A stretch of DNA of 64,000 nt from Pseudooctadecabacter jejudonensis. Lineage in GTDB: Bacteria; Pseudomonadota; Alphaproteobacteria; Rhodobacterales; Rhodobacteraceae. A program made the position numbers and the translations under genes. Every line of letters starts with the position of its first letter. Position 1 is the first letter of the stretch. Under the pieces are notes generated by a model. It was not told the origin of the DNA, searched no databases, and was given only the letters and a program-made list of their open reading frames with translations. The DNA lies in assembly GCF_900172275.1 (NCBI RefSeq), contig NZ_FWFT01000003.1, positions 310,001 through 374,000 of the forward strand. The letters run 5' to 3'. Of this stretch, positions 52,066 to 62,945 are shown piece after piece.

Positions 52066-52776
52066 TCACTGGTCCGGATCGCTGGCCACACGGTGGGGGG
52101 TGGTCAACGGCCCCAAGGCCCGCACCTGCTGCCCGCCCGCGTCAAAATTTGCGGGGTCGAGCCATGTCTCAAACGCCGCGCGCAACCCCCCCCACTCTGC
52201 GTCCGTCATGGCAAGCCATGCGGTGTCCCGGTTACGCCCTTTGACAATCAGATGTTGGCGGAAAATTCCTTCCCAGGAAAATCCCAGTCTTTGGGCCGCA
52301 CGGCGGGACGGCGCATTCAGGGCGTTGCACTTCCATTCATACCGCCGATATCCCAAATCAAACGCCTGCCGCATCATCAAAAACATCGCCTCGGTCGCTG
52401 CAGGGGTGCGCTGCAACAGGGGCGAGAAATTGATATTGCCAACCTCGATCGTGCCCATGTCCGGCACGGTGTTCAGATAAAACGCATAGCCCACAACAGC
52501 CCCGTCAGGCTGCACCACAGCATACCCATGCCAACCGGGCTTGGCGCAGGACACCTCCAACGTCTGGATGAACGCGGCCTCATCTTCGGGCGGGGCCTCA
52601 TAGAGGTAATCCCAGACCGCAGCGTGATCCTTGATGTGGGGCCACAACGCGGGGCCATGGCGCGCAGGCGCCATCGGCTCCAGCCGCACAAAACGCCCCC
52701 GAAGCGGGACGCCGGGCGGCACATCCGCGCCCTCAAACACCACCTGCGGGCCCACCGGCCGTGACGTCACCACCAT
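52066..52776 (-). CDS. GNAT-family N-acetyltransferase, RimJ/RimL type
   Basis: A 236-residue acetyltransferase: N-terminal FVRLEPMAP, a central VVGYAFYLNTVPDMGTIEVGNINFSPLLQRTPAATEAMFLMMRQAFD and the acceptor-side EWKCNALNAPSRRAAQRLGFSWEGIFRQHLIVKGRNRDTAW, which fits the RimJ/RimL branch. Substrate unknown. Start at 52776; the longer frame upstream has no similarity. Confidence 0.88.
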   Translation of the reverse strand: MVVTSRPVGPQVVFEGADVPPGVPLRGRFVRLEPMAPARHGPALWPHIKDHAAVWDYLYEAPPEDEAAFIQTLEVSCAKPGWHGYAVVQPDGAVVGYAFYLNTVPDMGTIEVGNINFSPLLQRTPAATEAMFLMMRQAFDLGYRRYEWKCNALNAPSRRAAQRLGFSWEGIFRQHLIVKGRNRDTAWLAMTDAEWGGLRAAFETWLDPANFDAGGQQVRALGPLTTPHRVASDPDQ

Positions 52777-52883
52777 GATCAAACCCTCAAATGCCCCGAC
52801 CTTTGCCGCACCTCCGGCAGAATGTTGCCGCAATCTACGGACATAAGACCCTCAAGACCCTGATTTCATCAAGAGGAATTCCC

Positions 52884-53072
52884 ATGGAACGTTTTGTTAA
52901 GAAATTCTGGACAGAAGAAGACGGCAACACCACCATCGACTGGATGGTTTTGACCGCCGGCCTGGTCTTGCTGGGCGCCGCTGTTATGGCGACCGTTGGC
53001 ACACCGGCGCAGGATCTGGCGGACGACACCAACGCCGTGATCGAACAGATTGAGCCTGCAACGGGCGTCTGA
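52884..53072 (+). CDS. Flp-pilin-like small membrane protein
   Basis: A 62-residue protein beginning MERFVKKFWTEEDGNTTIDW followed by the hydrophobic helix MVLTAGLVLLGAAVMATVG. The pattern of a short basic lead, E-D-G-N-T-T-I-D-W and a helix recalls Flp/Fap pilin relatives common in Rhodobacterales, although the classical processing site is not clear. AAGAGG precedes the ATG. No pilus genes are adjacent. Confidence 0.78.
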   Translation: MERFVKKFWTEEDGNTTIDWMVLTAGLVLLGAAVMATVGTPAQDLADDTNAVIEQIEPATGV

Positions 53073-53109
53073 TCGGCCCTGATCGGCCCCAAAGGGCCGC
53101 GCGACAGCC

Positions 53110-54345
53110 CTAAAGAACAAATCGCGGGGCGTCGCCCATCTCAAGCCCCGGGAAGATGACCCCTTCCAATGCGGCGCGGTCCAACCCGATCAAGCCCCGC
53201 ATGGCGTGCGCCGCATAGGCCCGCACGTCCCGCGTGGGCAGCAGGTCGCGCCCTTCGTACAGCGCGCCCTCCCCCACGCCGGGCCAGTCGCCCAAAACCT
53301 GCCCGCCGCGCAGCGCGCCGCCCGCATAAAACAGCGCCCCTCCCGTGCCGTGGTCCGTGCCCTGAGAGCCGTTTTCGCGCGCCGTGCGGCCAAATTCCGT
53401 CATGCACAGCACCGCCGTTTTGTCCCACACCGGCCCCAACCCGTCTTTGAGCGTGATCAACACCTCCGCCAAAGCAGATCCGCGCCGGTCCAACTGCCGC
53501 GACTGACGCGCATGGCTGTCCCACCCGTTGACGGAAAACGCGGCAATCCGCGTGTCCCGCCTCAGACGTGAGGCCGCAAATTGGGCAAGGCTGCGGGTGG
53601 TGCGATTGCCGCCTTGGCTTGCGGCCATCCCCATCATCATGCCGTCGTCCACAGGCTCCCCCGCCTCAATCGCGGCCTCCATCGCGGCGGCTTCGGCGGC
53701 GATTTGTTCCACGATTTCAATGGCATCCTCCGATGCATCCCGAAACAGCGGATCATCATGGTGCACCACATTCAACAGCGCGCGCGCATTGGCCGAAATG
53801 CGCAACTCCGCCTCGGGCGACCACCGCGCCGCCCGCGCCTCACCGGTCAGAACCAACAACTGTTCTGGCCCGATGGCATAGGCGATCTCCGGCTCAAGCC
53901 CCGGAATGATCTGCAACATGCGGTTCAACCACCCGTCGCGCAGCCCTCCCTGCCCCAATCCGGGCAGGCCAGCCTCAAGAATATCCTGTCCGTCAAAATG
54001 GCTGCGTTTGCCGCGATAGGGCGTTGAGACCGCATGCACGGCCCCGAACTCCCCCGCGTCATACATTGGTTTGAGCGCCGAAAACCCCGAGTGCAGGCTG
54101 TAAAATCCGTCCAGATCCAGCGCGCCTGCGGCCTCTCCCACAGGCAAATTGGGCCGCAACGCCGCCAGCGCCGGATCGCCGTAAGGCTGGATCACATCCA
54201 GCCCGTCCACACCGCCGCGCAGAATGATCACCACCAGCCGCGTGTCCCAAGGTGCTGCCGCCAAAGCCACCGGCGTGATCAAGGGCGACGCCGCCGCTGA
54301 GCACCCAACCGCCGCTGCATTCAGCAAAAACCGTCTGCGATCCAT
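53110..54345 (-). CDS. DUF1501-family protein with Tat signal
   Basis: A 411-residue protein with a twin-arginine-type signal (MDRRRFLLNAAAVGCSAAAS). The body has LVVIILRGGVDGLD, GKRSHFDGQDI, SVNGWDSHARQ and VLCMTEFGRTARENGSQGTDHGTGG, the hallmark of DUF1501, a sulfatase/phosphatase-like fold exported folded to the periplasm. It follows a DUF1800 gene by 2 bp, the usual pairing. Function unproven. Confidence 0.93.
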   Translation of the reverse strand: MDRRRFLLNAAAVGCSAAASPLITPVALAAAPWDTRLVVIILRGGVDGLDVIQPYGDPALAALRPNLPVGEAAGALDLDGFYSLHSGFSALKPMYDAGEFGAVHAVSTPYRGKRSHFDGQDILEAGLPGLGQGGLRDGWLNRMLQIIPGLEPEIAYAIGPEQLLVLTGEARAARWSPEAELRISANARALLNVVHHDDPLFRDASEDAIEIVEQIAAEAAAMEAAIEAGEPVDDGMMMGMAASQGGNRTTRSLAQFAASRLRRDTRIAAFSVNGWDSHARQSRQLDRRGSALAEVLITLKDGLGPVWDKTAVLCMTEFGRTARENGSQGTDHGTGGALFYAGGALRGGQVLGDWPGVGEGALYEGRDLLPTRDVRAYAAHAMRGLIGLDRAALEGVIFPGLEMGDAPRFVL

Positions 54346-54347
54346 GC

Positions 54348-55727
54348 TTATCTCCTTTGAAACGCCGATGAGGCCAGCACCAGACCGATCCCATCGGGCA
54401 CGGTTTCGGCGGCATTGGCCGCAAACAACACCGCCTCGGGCGGGGTGGGGCCAAGGGCGGTAAAGACAAAGTCACGCGGATCGGGTAAGCGGTCTAACAG
54501 ACGTTCAGGCATTTGCATGGCCCAGGTGATGCGGCCCGCCATGCCTTGCGGCGTGATCCAGGCCTCATCCTCTTCGGGCCACCCGTCCGGCCCGGGCGGC
54601 TGGTGGATGGTCTGGCCCATGGCCGTCAGCGGGCGAAACACGCCGCGCGCCACATCCCCGTAGCTGTAGCCCGTCAACTCATCAGGCGGAACAGCCAAAG
54701 CCCGCAGCGACGCCGCCACAAACCCGTAGGGCCGTTTCACGCGCCGCGCGGGGGTGGCCCAGGCGGCCTCATGCTGCAACATCGCTTGGTAGAGCGCGGC
54801 CAACTGGCCGCCTTCGGCCAAATAGGCGGCGGCCATGGCCCCCACCAAATCCGGATCCGGATCGGGCGCGATGAAATGAACGGCCAATTTACGCGCCAAA
54901 TGATGGGCCGTGTCCGGATGCAACGCCAGATCGTCGAGGGCCGCCAGAACCTGATCCAACGTCGCCTCGCCCCCGCCATAGGACCGGCCCAACACCGTCT
55001 CTGCCCCCGGCTCGGCGCGGCGGGCGTCATACTGAAACCCGCGTCGCGCGCTGTAGGTCAGGCCCGTCAAAAGCTCTGCAAACTGGCGCACGTCGTCTTG
55101 GGTGTAGCGCCCGCCCACGCCCAAGGTGTGCAGCTCCAACACCTCACGCGCCATGTTCTCATTCAGCCCCCGCCCGCGCCGCACCCCAAAGGGCGAATTC
55201 GGCCCCATCGATCCCGACTGGCTAAGAAACTGGATCAACATCGGATTGGTCACAGCCGCCCGCAACATGTCCCGAAACGGACCGGCGATATAGGGCCGGA
55301 TGCGCTGTTCGATGGTGGGATAGACCTGATACCGCCACTGTCCGTTGGTGGGCGGCGCCGTGAAATGATCGGCCCAAAACCGCACCAGACGTTCGCGAAA
55401 CCCGTCTTCGGTGGTGACATCGCGCGCCAGTTGCCGCATGGTGTTCAGCGCCCACAAATCGCCCGCGGCGGCCCGCATTTCGCGCCGCGCCTCCTCTGCG
55501 GCCTCTCGTTCGGCATCGGTTTGCGCATCGGCAACAGCCCCACCCGCAAGACGGAAATCCCATTGGGTCGGATACATGTCATCAAAGTGGGGGATCGGAT
55601 GCGCCGCCGCCGCGACATCGGGGCCTGTCACACGGGCCATCATATCCGCCACAGACACGGGCGGCGTCACAGTGGGGGACAGCCCATTGCCAAACCGGAT
55701 GGCCGCGCGGGTGGGATCAAAAGACAT
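54348..55727 (-). CDS. DUF1800-family protein
   Basis: A 459-residue protein with the DUF1800 core: LVRFWADHFTAP, YIAGPFRDMLRAAVTNPMLIQFLSQSGS, GLNENMAREVLELHTLGVGGRYTQDDVRQFAELLTGLT and LARKLAVHFIAPDPDP. DUF1800 and DUF1501 genes nearly always travel together; an exported or envelope process has been suggested but not shown. No signal peptide is obvious. Confidence 0.93.
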   Translation of the reverse strand: MSFDPTRAAIRFGNGLSPTVTPPVSVADMMARVTGPDVAAAAHPIPHFDDMYPTQWDFRLAGGAVADAQTDAEREAAEEARREMRAAAGDLWALNTMRQLARDVTTEDGFRERLVRFWADHFTAPPTNGQWRYQVYPTIEQRIRPYIAGPFRDMLRAAVTNPMLIQFLSQSGSMGPNSPFGVRRGRGLNENMAREVLELHTLGVGGRYTQDDVRQFAELLTGLTYSARRGFQYDARRAEPGAETVLGRSYGGGEATLDQVLAALDDLALHPDTAHHLARKLAVHFIAPDPDPDLVGAMAAAYLAEGGQLAALYQAMLQHEAAWATPARRVKRPYGFVAASLRALAVPPDELTGYSYGDVARGVFRPLTAMGQTIHQPPGPDGWPEEDEAWITPQGMAGRITWAMQMPERLLDRLPDPRDFVFTALGPTPPEAVLFAANAAETVPDGIGLVLASSAFQRR

Positions 55728-55834
55728 GGCCTATATCTGGCAACGCAAGGTGGGCGGGACAAGGTTTATCGTTCCCCGCACAACAATGGGCGGAGAATCC
55801 CCGCCCATCGTCCACAAACATCGCCTGTAACAGC

Positions 55835-55860
55835 CCTCTAAATTTCCGGAAATTTAGAGG
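55835..55860. repeat. 26-bp perfect palindrome with CCGG centre
   Basis: CCTCTAAATTTCC followed by GGAAATTTAGAGG, 16 nt after the aspS stop (minus strand). Related to the palindromes at 23760-23781 and 28258-28279. Confidence 0.85.
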
Positions 55861-55876
55861 CACCGGACCCGCAGGA

Positions 55877-57730
55877 TCAATCCTCAGGCGGCAGCACCCG
55901 CAGGCGCAATTCGCGCAGCTGTTCGTTCATCGGCTCATTCGGGGCGCCCATCATCAGGTCTTCGGCGCGCTGGTTCATCGGGAACATGATGACCTCACGG
56001 ATGTTGGTCGCATCGGCCAGCAACATCACAATCCGGTCGATGCCAGCGGCACAGCCCCCGTGGGGCGGGGCGCCATATTGGAACGCGTTGACCATCCCGC
56101 CGAACCGCTTTTCAACCTCATCCTTGCCGTATCCGGCAATCTCGAACGCCTTGAACATGATCTCGGGGCGGTGGTTCCGGATCGCACCGGACACCAGTTC
56201 GTAGCCGTTGCAGGCCAGATCATACTGATACCCCAAAACATCCTCCGGCGCGCCATTCAGCGCCTCCATCCCGCCCTGCGGCATGGAGAACGGGTTGTGC
56301 TCGAAATCAATCTCACCGGTCTCAGCGTCCCGTTCGTAGATCGGGAAATCCACAATCCAGGCAAAGGCAAACCGGTTCGTATCCGTCAGGCCCAACTCAT
56401 CACCGATCACCTGACGTGCCTTGCCGGCCACGCCCTCAAACGCCTTGGGCTTGCCGCCCAGGAAGAACGCCGCATCGCCCACGCCAAGGCCAAGCTGCTG
56501 GCGGATCGCTTCCGTGCGCTCGGGCCCTATGTTCTTGGCCAGCGGTCCTGCGGCCTCCTCACCCAATGTGATCTCACCGGATTTGATCAGCGCGTTGACC
56601 TCTTTCACCGTGATCCCGCGTTCCTGCGCAATGGTGTCTGGCGATTGCTTGCGCCAGAAGATGTACCCCATCCCGGGCAGGCCTTCTTTTTGCGCAAAGG
56701 CGTTCATGCGGTCACAGAACTTGCGGCTGCCGCCTGTGGGTGCAGGGATCGCGCGCACCTCGGTGCCGTCCTGTTCCAACAGCTTGGCAAAGATGGCAAA
56801 ACCGGACCCGCGGAAATGGTCAGAGACCACTTGCATCTTGATCGGGTTCCGCAAATCAGGCTTGTCGGTGCCATACCACAGGGCCGCATCACGATAGGAA
56901 ATCTGCGGCCACTCCTGATCGACCACGCGGCCCCCGCCAAATTCCTCAAAGATTCCTGTCAGAACGGGCTGGATCGTGTCGAACACGTCCTGCTGTTCGA
57001 CGAACGACATCTCAAGGTCCAACTGATAGAAATCGGTCGGTGAACGATCGGCGCGGGGGTCTTCGTCCCGGAAACACGGTGCGATCTGGAAATACTTGTC
57101 ATAGCCCGACACCATGATCAGCTGTTTGAACTGCTGCGGCGCCTGCGGCAGGGCGTAAAACTTGCCGGGATGCAAACGGGACGGCACAAGGAAGTCCCGC
57201 GCGCCTTCGGGCGAAGACGCCGTGATGATCGGCGTCTGGTATTCGCGGAACCCTGTGTCCCACATGCGTTTGCGCATGGAGGCCACAACGTCGGACCGCA
57301 GTTTCATGTTGTCCTGCATCGCCTCGCGGCGCAGATCCAGATAGCGGTATTTCAGACGGGTTTCTTCTGGATATTCCTGATCCCCAAAGACCATCAGGGG
57401 CAGCTCATTGGCGGCGCCCAACACCTCCATGTCGCGGATGAAGACCTCAATCTCACCGGTCGGCAGTTTGGCGTTCACAAGGCTTTCGTCCCGCGCCTTC
57501 ACCGTGCCATCGATGCGGATACACCATTCGCTGCGCACCTTCTCGACCTCGGCAAAGACGGGGCTGTCAGGGTCGCACAACACCTGCGTCACGCCGTAGT
57601 GGTCGCGCAGGTCTATGAACAACACGCCGCCGTGGTCGCGCACGCGGTGCACCCAGCCCGACAGGCGCACGGTTTCCCCCACGGCGTCCTTGGTCAATTC
57701 TGCGCAGGTGTGGCTTCGGTAGGCGTGCAT
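55877..57730 (-). CDS. aspS: Aspartyl-tRNA synthetase
   Basis: Class II synthetase charging tRNA-Asp. The 617-residue bacterial-type product has an OB-fold anticodon domain ([19 protein letters not shown]), motif 2 [24 protein letters not shown], the GAD insertion domain and motif 3 [13 protein letters not shown]. Alphaproteobacterial enzymes are often non-discriminating and also charge tRNA-Asn; that cannot be settled here. Confidence 0.96.
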   Translation of the reverse strand: MHAYRSHTCAELTKDAVGETVRLSGWVHRVRDHGGVLFIDLRDHYGVTQVLCDPDSPVFAEVEKVRSEWCIRIDGTVKARDESLVNAKLPTGEIEVFIRDMEVLGAANELPLMVFGDQEYPEETRLKYRYLDLRREAMQDNMKLRSDVVASMRKRMWDTGFREYQTPIITASSPEGARDFLVPSRLHPGKFYALPQAPQQFKQLIMVSGYDKYFQIAPCFRDEDPRADRSPTDFYQLDLEMSFVEQQDVFDTIQPVLTGIFEEFGGGRVVDQEWPQISYRDAALWYGTDKPDLRNPIKMQVVSDHFRGSGFAIFAKLLEQDGTEVRAIPAPTGGSRKFCDRMNAFAQKEGLPGMGYIFWRKQSPDTIAQERGITVKEVNALIKSGEITLGEEAAGPLAKNIGPERTEAIRQQLGLGVGDAAFFLGGKPKAFEGVAGKARQVIGDELGLTDTNRFAFAWIVDFPIYERDAETGEIDFEHNPFSMPQGGMEALNGAPEDVLGYQYDLACNGYELVSGAIRNHRPEIMFKAFEIAGYGKDEVEKRFGGMVNAFQYGAPPHGGCAAGIDRIVMLLADATNIREVIMFPMNQRAEDLMMGAPNEPMNEQLRELRLRVLPPED

Positions 57731-57872
57731 GGGTCAGATCCTCGGGGCGTTCGATGAGCGAAAAAATACGTCCGCCCCCTACACCCTGATCAGCGCGCGA
57801 AGTCAAGCAAGGACAGCGCGTCAGGACGGCCATCCCCGCCCATCGGCACCACAAGGGCGTCGATCTGTTGGC

Positions 57873-58487
57873 TTACGCCTCGGACATGGTGAATTCGAAC
57901 ACGCAGGCCTCATCACCGCGCGCATGGCACTGCGTCTCACGACAGACCAGCCGTGGATGGATCAACGTGCTGAACAGCCTCTCAAACAGACTGGCATGGA
58001 AATCGCACACCATCACCTCGGATGTTTCCCCCACCAAAATGGGATTCTCACGCAAAATGAACCGGTTTTCGCTTTCCACAACGAACTCACCCGATCCTGA
58101 AAACGTCCAGGCGTTCTGCCGCGCGGTCTTGGCCAACAGCCAGGCGCCCGTAGCGCGCGGCATTTTCGCCAACATGCCTTGGGCCTTGGTGGTGATCTGG
58201 GTTTCCATGATCCGCTGCCCGGCTTCGGCCCCGGCCCGGGTCGACATCGCGACGGCCTCATCTGGCCACTTCCGGCGCATGGCCTGATGCAACCGCGCCA
58301 CCTTGTCCTCGCGCACCGGTTCATCCGCGTCCGGCAACCGGTATAACTGCGCCTCTTTGAGAACCTCTTCCAAACTGTCGGCCCCCATAGCGGACCCAAT
58401 GGCCGCGACCATTTCCAACACTAAAAACGGGGCCATAAAGCCCGACCGATTGGGACGGCGCAAAGGCGCAACAAGAGGTTCTGCCAT
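57873..58487 (-). CDS. bchJ: BchJ-like V4R-domain protein
   Basis: A 204-residue protein resembling BchJ, associated with 4-vinyl reduction in bacteriochlorophyll synthesis. The N terminus has RPNRSGFMAP, followed by QLYRLPDADEPVREDKVARLHQAMRR, and the C-terminal V4R domain ends LVCRETQCHARGDEACVFEF with its conserved cysteines. The ATG at 58487 follows TAGGTGG. A PpsR-type operator lies 108 bp upstream. It is not in a photosynthesis gene cluster here; its true catalytic role is debated. Confidence 0.8.
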   Translation of the reverse strand: MAEPLVAPLRRPNRSGFMAPFLVLEMVAAIGSAMGADSLEEVLKEAQLYRLPDADEPVREDKVARLHQAMRRKWPDEAVAMSTRAGAEAGQRIMETQITTKAQGMLAKMPRATGAWLLAKTARQNAWTFSGSGEFVVESENRFILRENPILVGETSEVMVCDFHASLFERLFSTLIHPRLVCRETQCHARGDEACVFEFTMSEA

Positions 58488-58594
58488 GAAACCACCTAAG
58501 AAGTCGACATGGGGCCGCACGGCAGCCCGCAAATATTGTCCTTAAAAGTAAGGGGGTTAGATAGCGGACTGCAAACTTAAAGTGACACTCATTC

Positions 58595-58612
58595 TGTCAA
58601 CTAAAGTTTACA
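58595..58612. promoter_or_regulatory. Candidate PpsR/CrtJ operator
   Basis: TGT-N12-ACA (TGTCAACTAAAGTTTACA), the exact spacing of the PpsR/CrtJ consensus that represses photosynthesis genes, lies in the 230-bp gap upstream of bchJ. A TGACA-N7-TGTCA inverted repeat overlaps its left half. Usually two sites occur; only one perfect match was seen. Confidence 0.55.
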
Positions 58613-58717
58613 TACCACCCTGTCATGTTTCGCTGCCCTGCAGCAAACTGCACCCAAGCCACATCTTTTTACACAGGTACAGTGCTGATATTTCTCATTT
58701 TTCCACAAATGAAAAGC

Positions 58718-59392
58718 CTAAGCTGCGTCTTTGTGCACCACAACATCGGCATCCAACAAATTCGTGATCAGCGTCACCCCTTCCGGAAAAGATCGCCCCG
58801 CCGCCATCTCATTTGCAAATCCGATCGTGCGCAACTGCGCGGCAACGGCGGCCTCGGCGGCCTCGGGCGTGTCTTCAACCGCAACGGCCTCGTCTGCGCG
58901 CACGCCCATCTCTGACAGGGCAAGGGTGTAGATATCGGGGGCGGGTTTGCCCGCCTCGACCATCGTTGCATCGCCAATAAATTCAAAAATCGATCGCGGG
59001 ATGGTGGGAAACAGCCCGCTCAACATCAATTCAACCGTGCGCGGCGTGGTGGTTGTGGCCCAGCCCAGCAACATCCCCGCATCCCGTGCCGCGGTGATCA
59101 CCTCAACCACGCCGGGACGGGGCACCAACCCCTCCTGTTTCACCATCCGTTCAAACGCTTCGACCTTGGCCTCATGCAGGGCCTCGGCATCCACATCGTC
59201 CCCACGGGCGGCGGCATAGTCCGCGATGCGGTTGCGCCCACCTGGCTTGCGCAGCATCTCCTTGTACTCAGGCAAGGACCACTCCCACTCCAGCCCCGCA
59301 TCGGCAAAGGCCGCATTGAACGCACGGCGCTGCAAATCAGAGGTTTCGGCGACAGATCCGATGGATCCAAAAATGAGGGCAGATGATGTCAT
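58718..59392 (-). CDS. HAD-family protein lacking the catalytic aspartates
   Basis: A 224-residue protein with the CbbY/Gph-type HAD layout: cap domain (RAFNAAFADAG onward), motif II in WATTTTPR, motif III Lys in AGKPAPD and motif IV VEDTPEAAEAA. Motif I, normally FDxDGT, reads FGSIGS, so Asp9 and Asp11 are Gly and Ile. Classical phosphatase chemistry should be impossible, so a binding or regulatory role is likely. AGGAG precedes the ATG. Confidence 0.83.
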   Translation of the reverse strand: MTSSALIFGSIGSVAETSDLQRRAFNAAFADAGLEWEWSLPEYKEMLRKPGGRNRIADYAAARGDDVDAEALHEAKVEAFERMVKQEGLVPRPGVVEVITAARDAGMLLGWATTTTPRTVELMLSGLFPTIPRSIFEFIGDATMVEAGKPAPDIYTLALSEMGVRADEAVAVEDTPEAAEAAVAAQLRTIGFANEMAAGRSFPEGVTLITNLLDADVVVHKDAA

Positions 59393-59506
59393 TGGGCGCT
59401 CCTGTCTGTCAGTTGGACGTGACATGATACGTGTGGCGCCTGCGTTTGGTTCCCGCGCCTGTGACCAAAAACCGAAAAATACCCCACCACCGGTTGCCAT
59501 TGCCCC

Positions 59507-59534
59507 TTGCGCCAGCTTGGCCGTTCCCTATAAC
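59507..59534 (+). promoter_or_regulatory. Candidate sigma-70 promoter of carB
   Basis: TTGCGC (59507-59512) and TATAAC (59529-59534) with a 16-nt spacer, 52 nt upstream of the carB start. Confidence 0.4.
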
Positions 59535-59586
59535 GCGGACAATTTGAAAAAATCCCAGCACTTGGGACTACAATGGGGGCGCTGCC

Positions 59587-62500
59587 ATGCCAAAGAGAAC
59601 CGACATCCAGTCGATCATGATCATTGGTGCGGGGCCCATTGTCATCGGGCAAGCCTGCGAATTTGACTACTCCGGCGCGCAAGCCTGCAAGGCCCTGCGT
59701 GAGGAAGGCTACCGCGTCATCCTCGTCAACTCCAACCCCGCCACCATCATGACGGACCCTGGGCTGGCCGATGCCACCTACATCGAGCCCATCACGCCAG
59801 AGACCGTCGCCAAAATCATCGAAAAAGAACGCCCCGACGCGCTCTTGCCCACCATGGGCGGGCAGACGGGCCTGAACACGTCCTTGGCACTGGCCGACAT
59901 GGGCGTGCTGGAAAAATACGGCGTTGAGATGATCGGCGCCAAACGCGAAGCCATCGAAATGGCCGAAGACCGCCAGCTGTTCCGTGAGGCGATGGACCGT
60001 CTGGGCATCGAAAACCCCAAGGCCACCATCGTCACAGCCCCCACGCTGGACAAAGACGCCGCCCGCGTGACGGATAAATTCGACATCAATGAAGGCCTGC
60101 GTCTGGCCATGGACGCGCTCGAAGACATCGGCCTTCCGGCGATCATCCGCCCCGCCTTCACGTTGGGCGGCACCGGCGGCGGCGTGGCCTACAACCGCGA
60201 AGACTACGAACATTTCTGCCGCACAGGCATGGAGGCGTCGCCCGTGGCGCAGATCCTCGTCGACGAATCTCTGCTCGGCTGGAAAGAATACGAGATGGAG
60301 GTCGTCCGCGACACTGCCGACAACGCCATCATCGTCTGTTCCATCGAAAACGTGGACCCCATGGGCGTACACACAGGCGACAGCATCACCGTGGCTCCGG
60401 CGCTCACGTTGACCGACAAAGAATATCAGATCATGCGCACGCACAGCATCAACGTGCTGCGTGAAATCGGCGTGGAAACCGGCGGGTCCAACGTGCAATG
60501 GGCCGTGAACCCCGCCGATGGCCGCATGGTCGTCATCGAAATGAACCCCCGCGTGTCGCGCTCCTCCGCGCTGGCCTCCAAGGCGACGGGCTTTCCCATC
60601 GCCAAGATCGCCGCCAAGCTCGCCGTGGGCTTCACCTTGGATGAGCTCGACAACGACATCACCGGAGTCACGCCTGCGTCGTTTGAACCCTCCATCGACT
60701 ACGTCGTCACCAAAATCCCACGCTTCGCGTTTGAGAAGTTCCCAGGCTCCGAACCCTATCTGACCACCGCCATGAAATCCGTGGGCGAGGTCATGGCCAT
60801 CGGCCGCACCTTCCACGAAAGCATGCAAAAGGCGCTGGCGTCGATGGAAAACGGCCTGACGGGCTTTGATGAGATCGAAATCGAAGGAGCACCCGACCGC
60901 GCCGCCATCACCAAAGCACTGGCCAAACAAACCCCCGACCGCATCCGCGTCATCGCCCAAGCCATGCGCCATGGGCTCAGCAACGAAGACATTCAGGCGG
61001 TCACGTCCTTTGATCCGTGGTTCCTCGACCGGTTCCGCGAAATCATCGACGCGGAAGAGGGTGTTAAGTCGGGTGGCCTGCCCACCGGCACCTCCGCCCT
61101 GCGGTCCCTCAAAATGCTGGGCTTCACCGACGCCCGTCTGGCCAGCCTTGCGGGTCACAGCGAAGCTGAGGTTCGCAAGGCCCGTCTTGATGCAGGCGTG
61201 AAGGCGGTCTTCAAACGCATCGACACCTGCGCGGCAGAATTTGAGGCCCAGACCCCCTACATGTATTCCACCTACGAGGCCCCGATGATGGGCGACGTGG
61301 AATGTGAGGCGCGACCCTCAGACCGCAAAAAGGTCGTCATCCTGGGCGGTGGCCCCAACCGTATCGGCCAAGGGATCGAATTTGACTATTGCTGCTGCCA
61401 CGCCTGTTTCGCCCTGACCGATCAGGGCTATGAAACGATCATGGTCAACTGCAACCCTGAGACAGTGTCGACCGACTACGACACCTCTGATCGTCTCTAT
61501 TTCGAACCGCTGACGTTTGAAAATGTCATGGAAATTCTGCGGGTTGAGCAGGAAAACGGCACGCTGCACGGCGTTATCGTCCAGTTCGGCGGCCAGACCC
61601 CCCTCAAGATCGCGGGGGCGCTGCACGACGCAGGCATCCCCATCCTCGGCACCTCACCCGACAGCATCGACTGGGCCGAAGACCGCGAACGGTTTCAGGC
61701 GCTCGTGAACGACCTGAACCTCAAACAGCCCAAAAACGGCATCGCCTCCACCGATGATGAGGCGATGAAAATCGCGGAAGACATCGGCTTCCCCCTCGTC
61801 ATCCGCCCCTCTTACGTGCTGGGTGGCCGCGCCATGGAAATCGTCCGCGACATGGCCCAACTGGAACGCTACATCGCCGAGGCCGTTGTGGTCTCCGGCG
61901 ACAGCCCCGTCCTGCTGGACAGCTACCTCTCCGGCGCGGTTGAGGTGGACGTCGATTGCCTCAGCGACGGCAAAGACACCCACGTCGCAGGCATCATGCA
62001 GCACATCGAAGAGGCAGGTGTGCACTCCGGTGACAGCGCCTGCTGCCTGCCGCCCCACACCCTGCCCGCAGACATCATCGCGGAAATCAAACGTCAAACC
62101 CGCGAACTGGCATTGGCCCTCAAAGTCGTGGGCCTGATGAACGTGCAATTCGCCGTCAAAGACGGTGCGGTTTATCTGATCGAGGTCAATCCTCGCGCCT
62201 CCCGCACTGTCCCCTTCGTCGCCAAAGCCACCGATAGCGCCGTCGCCTCCATCGCCGCGCGCCTCATGGCCGGTGAGCCTCTGTCCAACTTCCCGCTGCG
62301 CGAACCCTACGCTCCCGCCGACGATCCGATGGACGTCATGCCGCTCGGCAACCCCTTTACCTTGGCCGACCCGCACACCCCGTGGTTCTCCGTGAAAGAG
62401 GCCGTGCTGCCCTTCAACCGCTTCCCCGGGGTCGACACAATCCTGGGCCCCGAAATGCGCTCCACCGGCGAAGTCATGGGCTGGGCGCGGTCATTCGACC

Positions 62501-62937
62501 GCGCGTTTCTGAAGGCGCAAATGGGCGCGGGCGTCGATCTGCCCACGTCCGGCACGGTCTTCCTGTCCATCAAAGACACCGACAAAACCGACCAACTGGT
62601 TGAGACCGCCCAGATCCTCGCAGGCCTCGGCATGTCGCTCTGCGCCACCAAAGGCACGGCCAGCTGGCTCAAGGACCGCGGGATCGACACGGCAGTCGTC
62701 AACAAAGTGTACGAAGGCGGCCGCACCGTGGCGGATCTGCTGAAGGACGGCGAAATCGCGCTGGTGATGAATTCCACCGAAGGCACAGCCGCCGTCGAAG
62801 ACAGCCGCTCCATCCGCGCCATCGCCCTGGCCGACCGCATCCCCTACTACACCACGCTGGCCGGGAGCCACGCAGCAGCACTGGCGATCAAGGCGAAGGT
62901 TGAGGGGGACGTGAGGGTCAGGGCGTTACAGGGGTGA
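59587..62937 (+). CDS. carB: Carbamoyl-phosphate synthase large subunit
   Basis: Makes carbamoyl phosphate for arginine and pyrimidine synthesis, using ammonia passed from CarA (not in the window). The 1116-residue product is complete: first ATP-grasp half ([25 protein letters not shown]), oligomerisation region, second ATP-grasp half ([28 protein letters not shown]) and the C-terminal MGS-like allosteric domain. Two hairpins follow the stop. Confidence 0.97.
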   Translation: MPKRTDIQSIMIIGAGPIVIGQACEFDYSGAQACKALREEGYRVILVNSNPATIMTDPGLADATYIEPITPETVAKIIEKERPDALLPTMGGQTGLNTSLALADMGVLEKYGVEMIGAKREAIEMAEDRQLFREAMDRLGIENPKATIVTAPTLDKDAARVTDKFDINEGLRLAMDALEDIGLPAIIRPAFTLGGTGGGVAYNREDYEHFCRTGMEASPVAQILVDESLLGWKEYEMEVVRDTADNAIIVCSIENVDPMGVHTGDSITVAPALTLTDKEYQIMRTHSINVLREIGVETGGSNVQWAVNPADGRMVVIEMNPRVSRSSALASKATGFPIAKIAAKLAVGFTLDELDNDITGVTPASFEPSIDYVVTKIPRFAFEKFPGSEPYLTTAMKSVGEVMAIGRTFHESMQKALASMENGLTGFDEIEIEGAPDRAAITKALAKQTPDRIRVIAQAMRHGLSNEDIQAVTSFDPWFLDRFREIIDAEEGVKSGGLPTGTSALRSLKMLGFTDARLASLAGHSEAEVRKARLDAGVKAVFKRIDTCAAEFEAQTPYMYSTYEAPMMGDVECEARPSDRKKVVILGGGPNRIGQGIEFDYCCCHACFALTDQGYETIMVNCNPETVSTDYDTSDRLYFEPLTFENVMEILRVEQENGTLHGVIVQFGGQTPLKIAGALHDAGIPILGTSPDSIDWAEDRERFQALVNDLNLKQPKNGIASTDDEAMKIAEDIGFPLVIRPSYVLGGRAMEIVRDMAQLERYIAEAVVVSGDSPVLLDSYLSGAVEVDVDCLSDGKDTHVAGIMQHIEEAGVHSGDSACCLPPHTLPADIIAEIKRQTRELALALKVVGLMNVQFAVKDGAVYLIEVNPRASRTVPFVAKATDSAVASIAARLMAGEPLSNFPLREPYAPADDPMDVMPLGNPFTLADPHTPWFSVKEAVLPFNRFPGVDTILGPEMRSTGEVMGWARSFDRAFLKAQMGAGVDLPTSGTVFLSIKDTDKTDQLVETAQILAGLGMSLCATKGTASWLKDRGIDTAVVNKVYEGGRTVADLLKDGEIALVMNSTEGTAAVEDSRSIRAIALADRIPYYTTLAGSHAAALAIKAKVEGDVRVRALQG

Positions 62938-62945
62938 ACGACTGA

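Noticed and set aside
59389-61158. 589-codon minus-strand frame under carB
   Set aside because: GC-rich shadow of carB, rich in His, Gly and Val with no motif.
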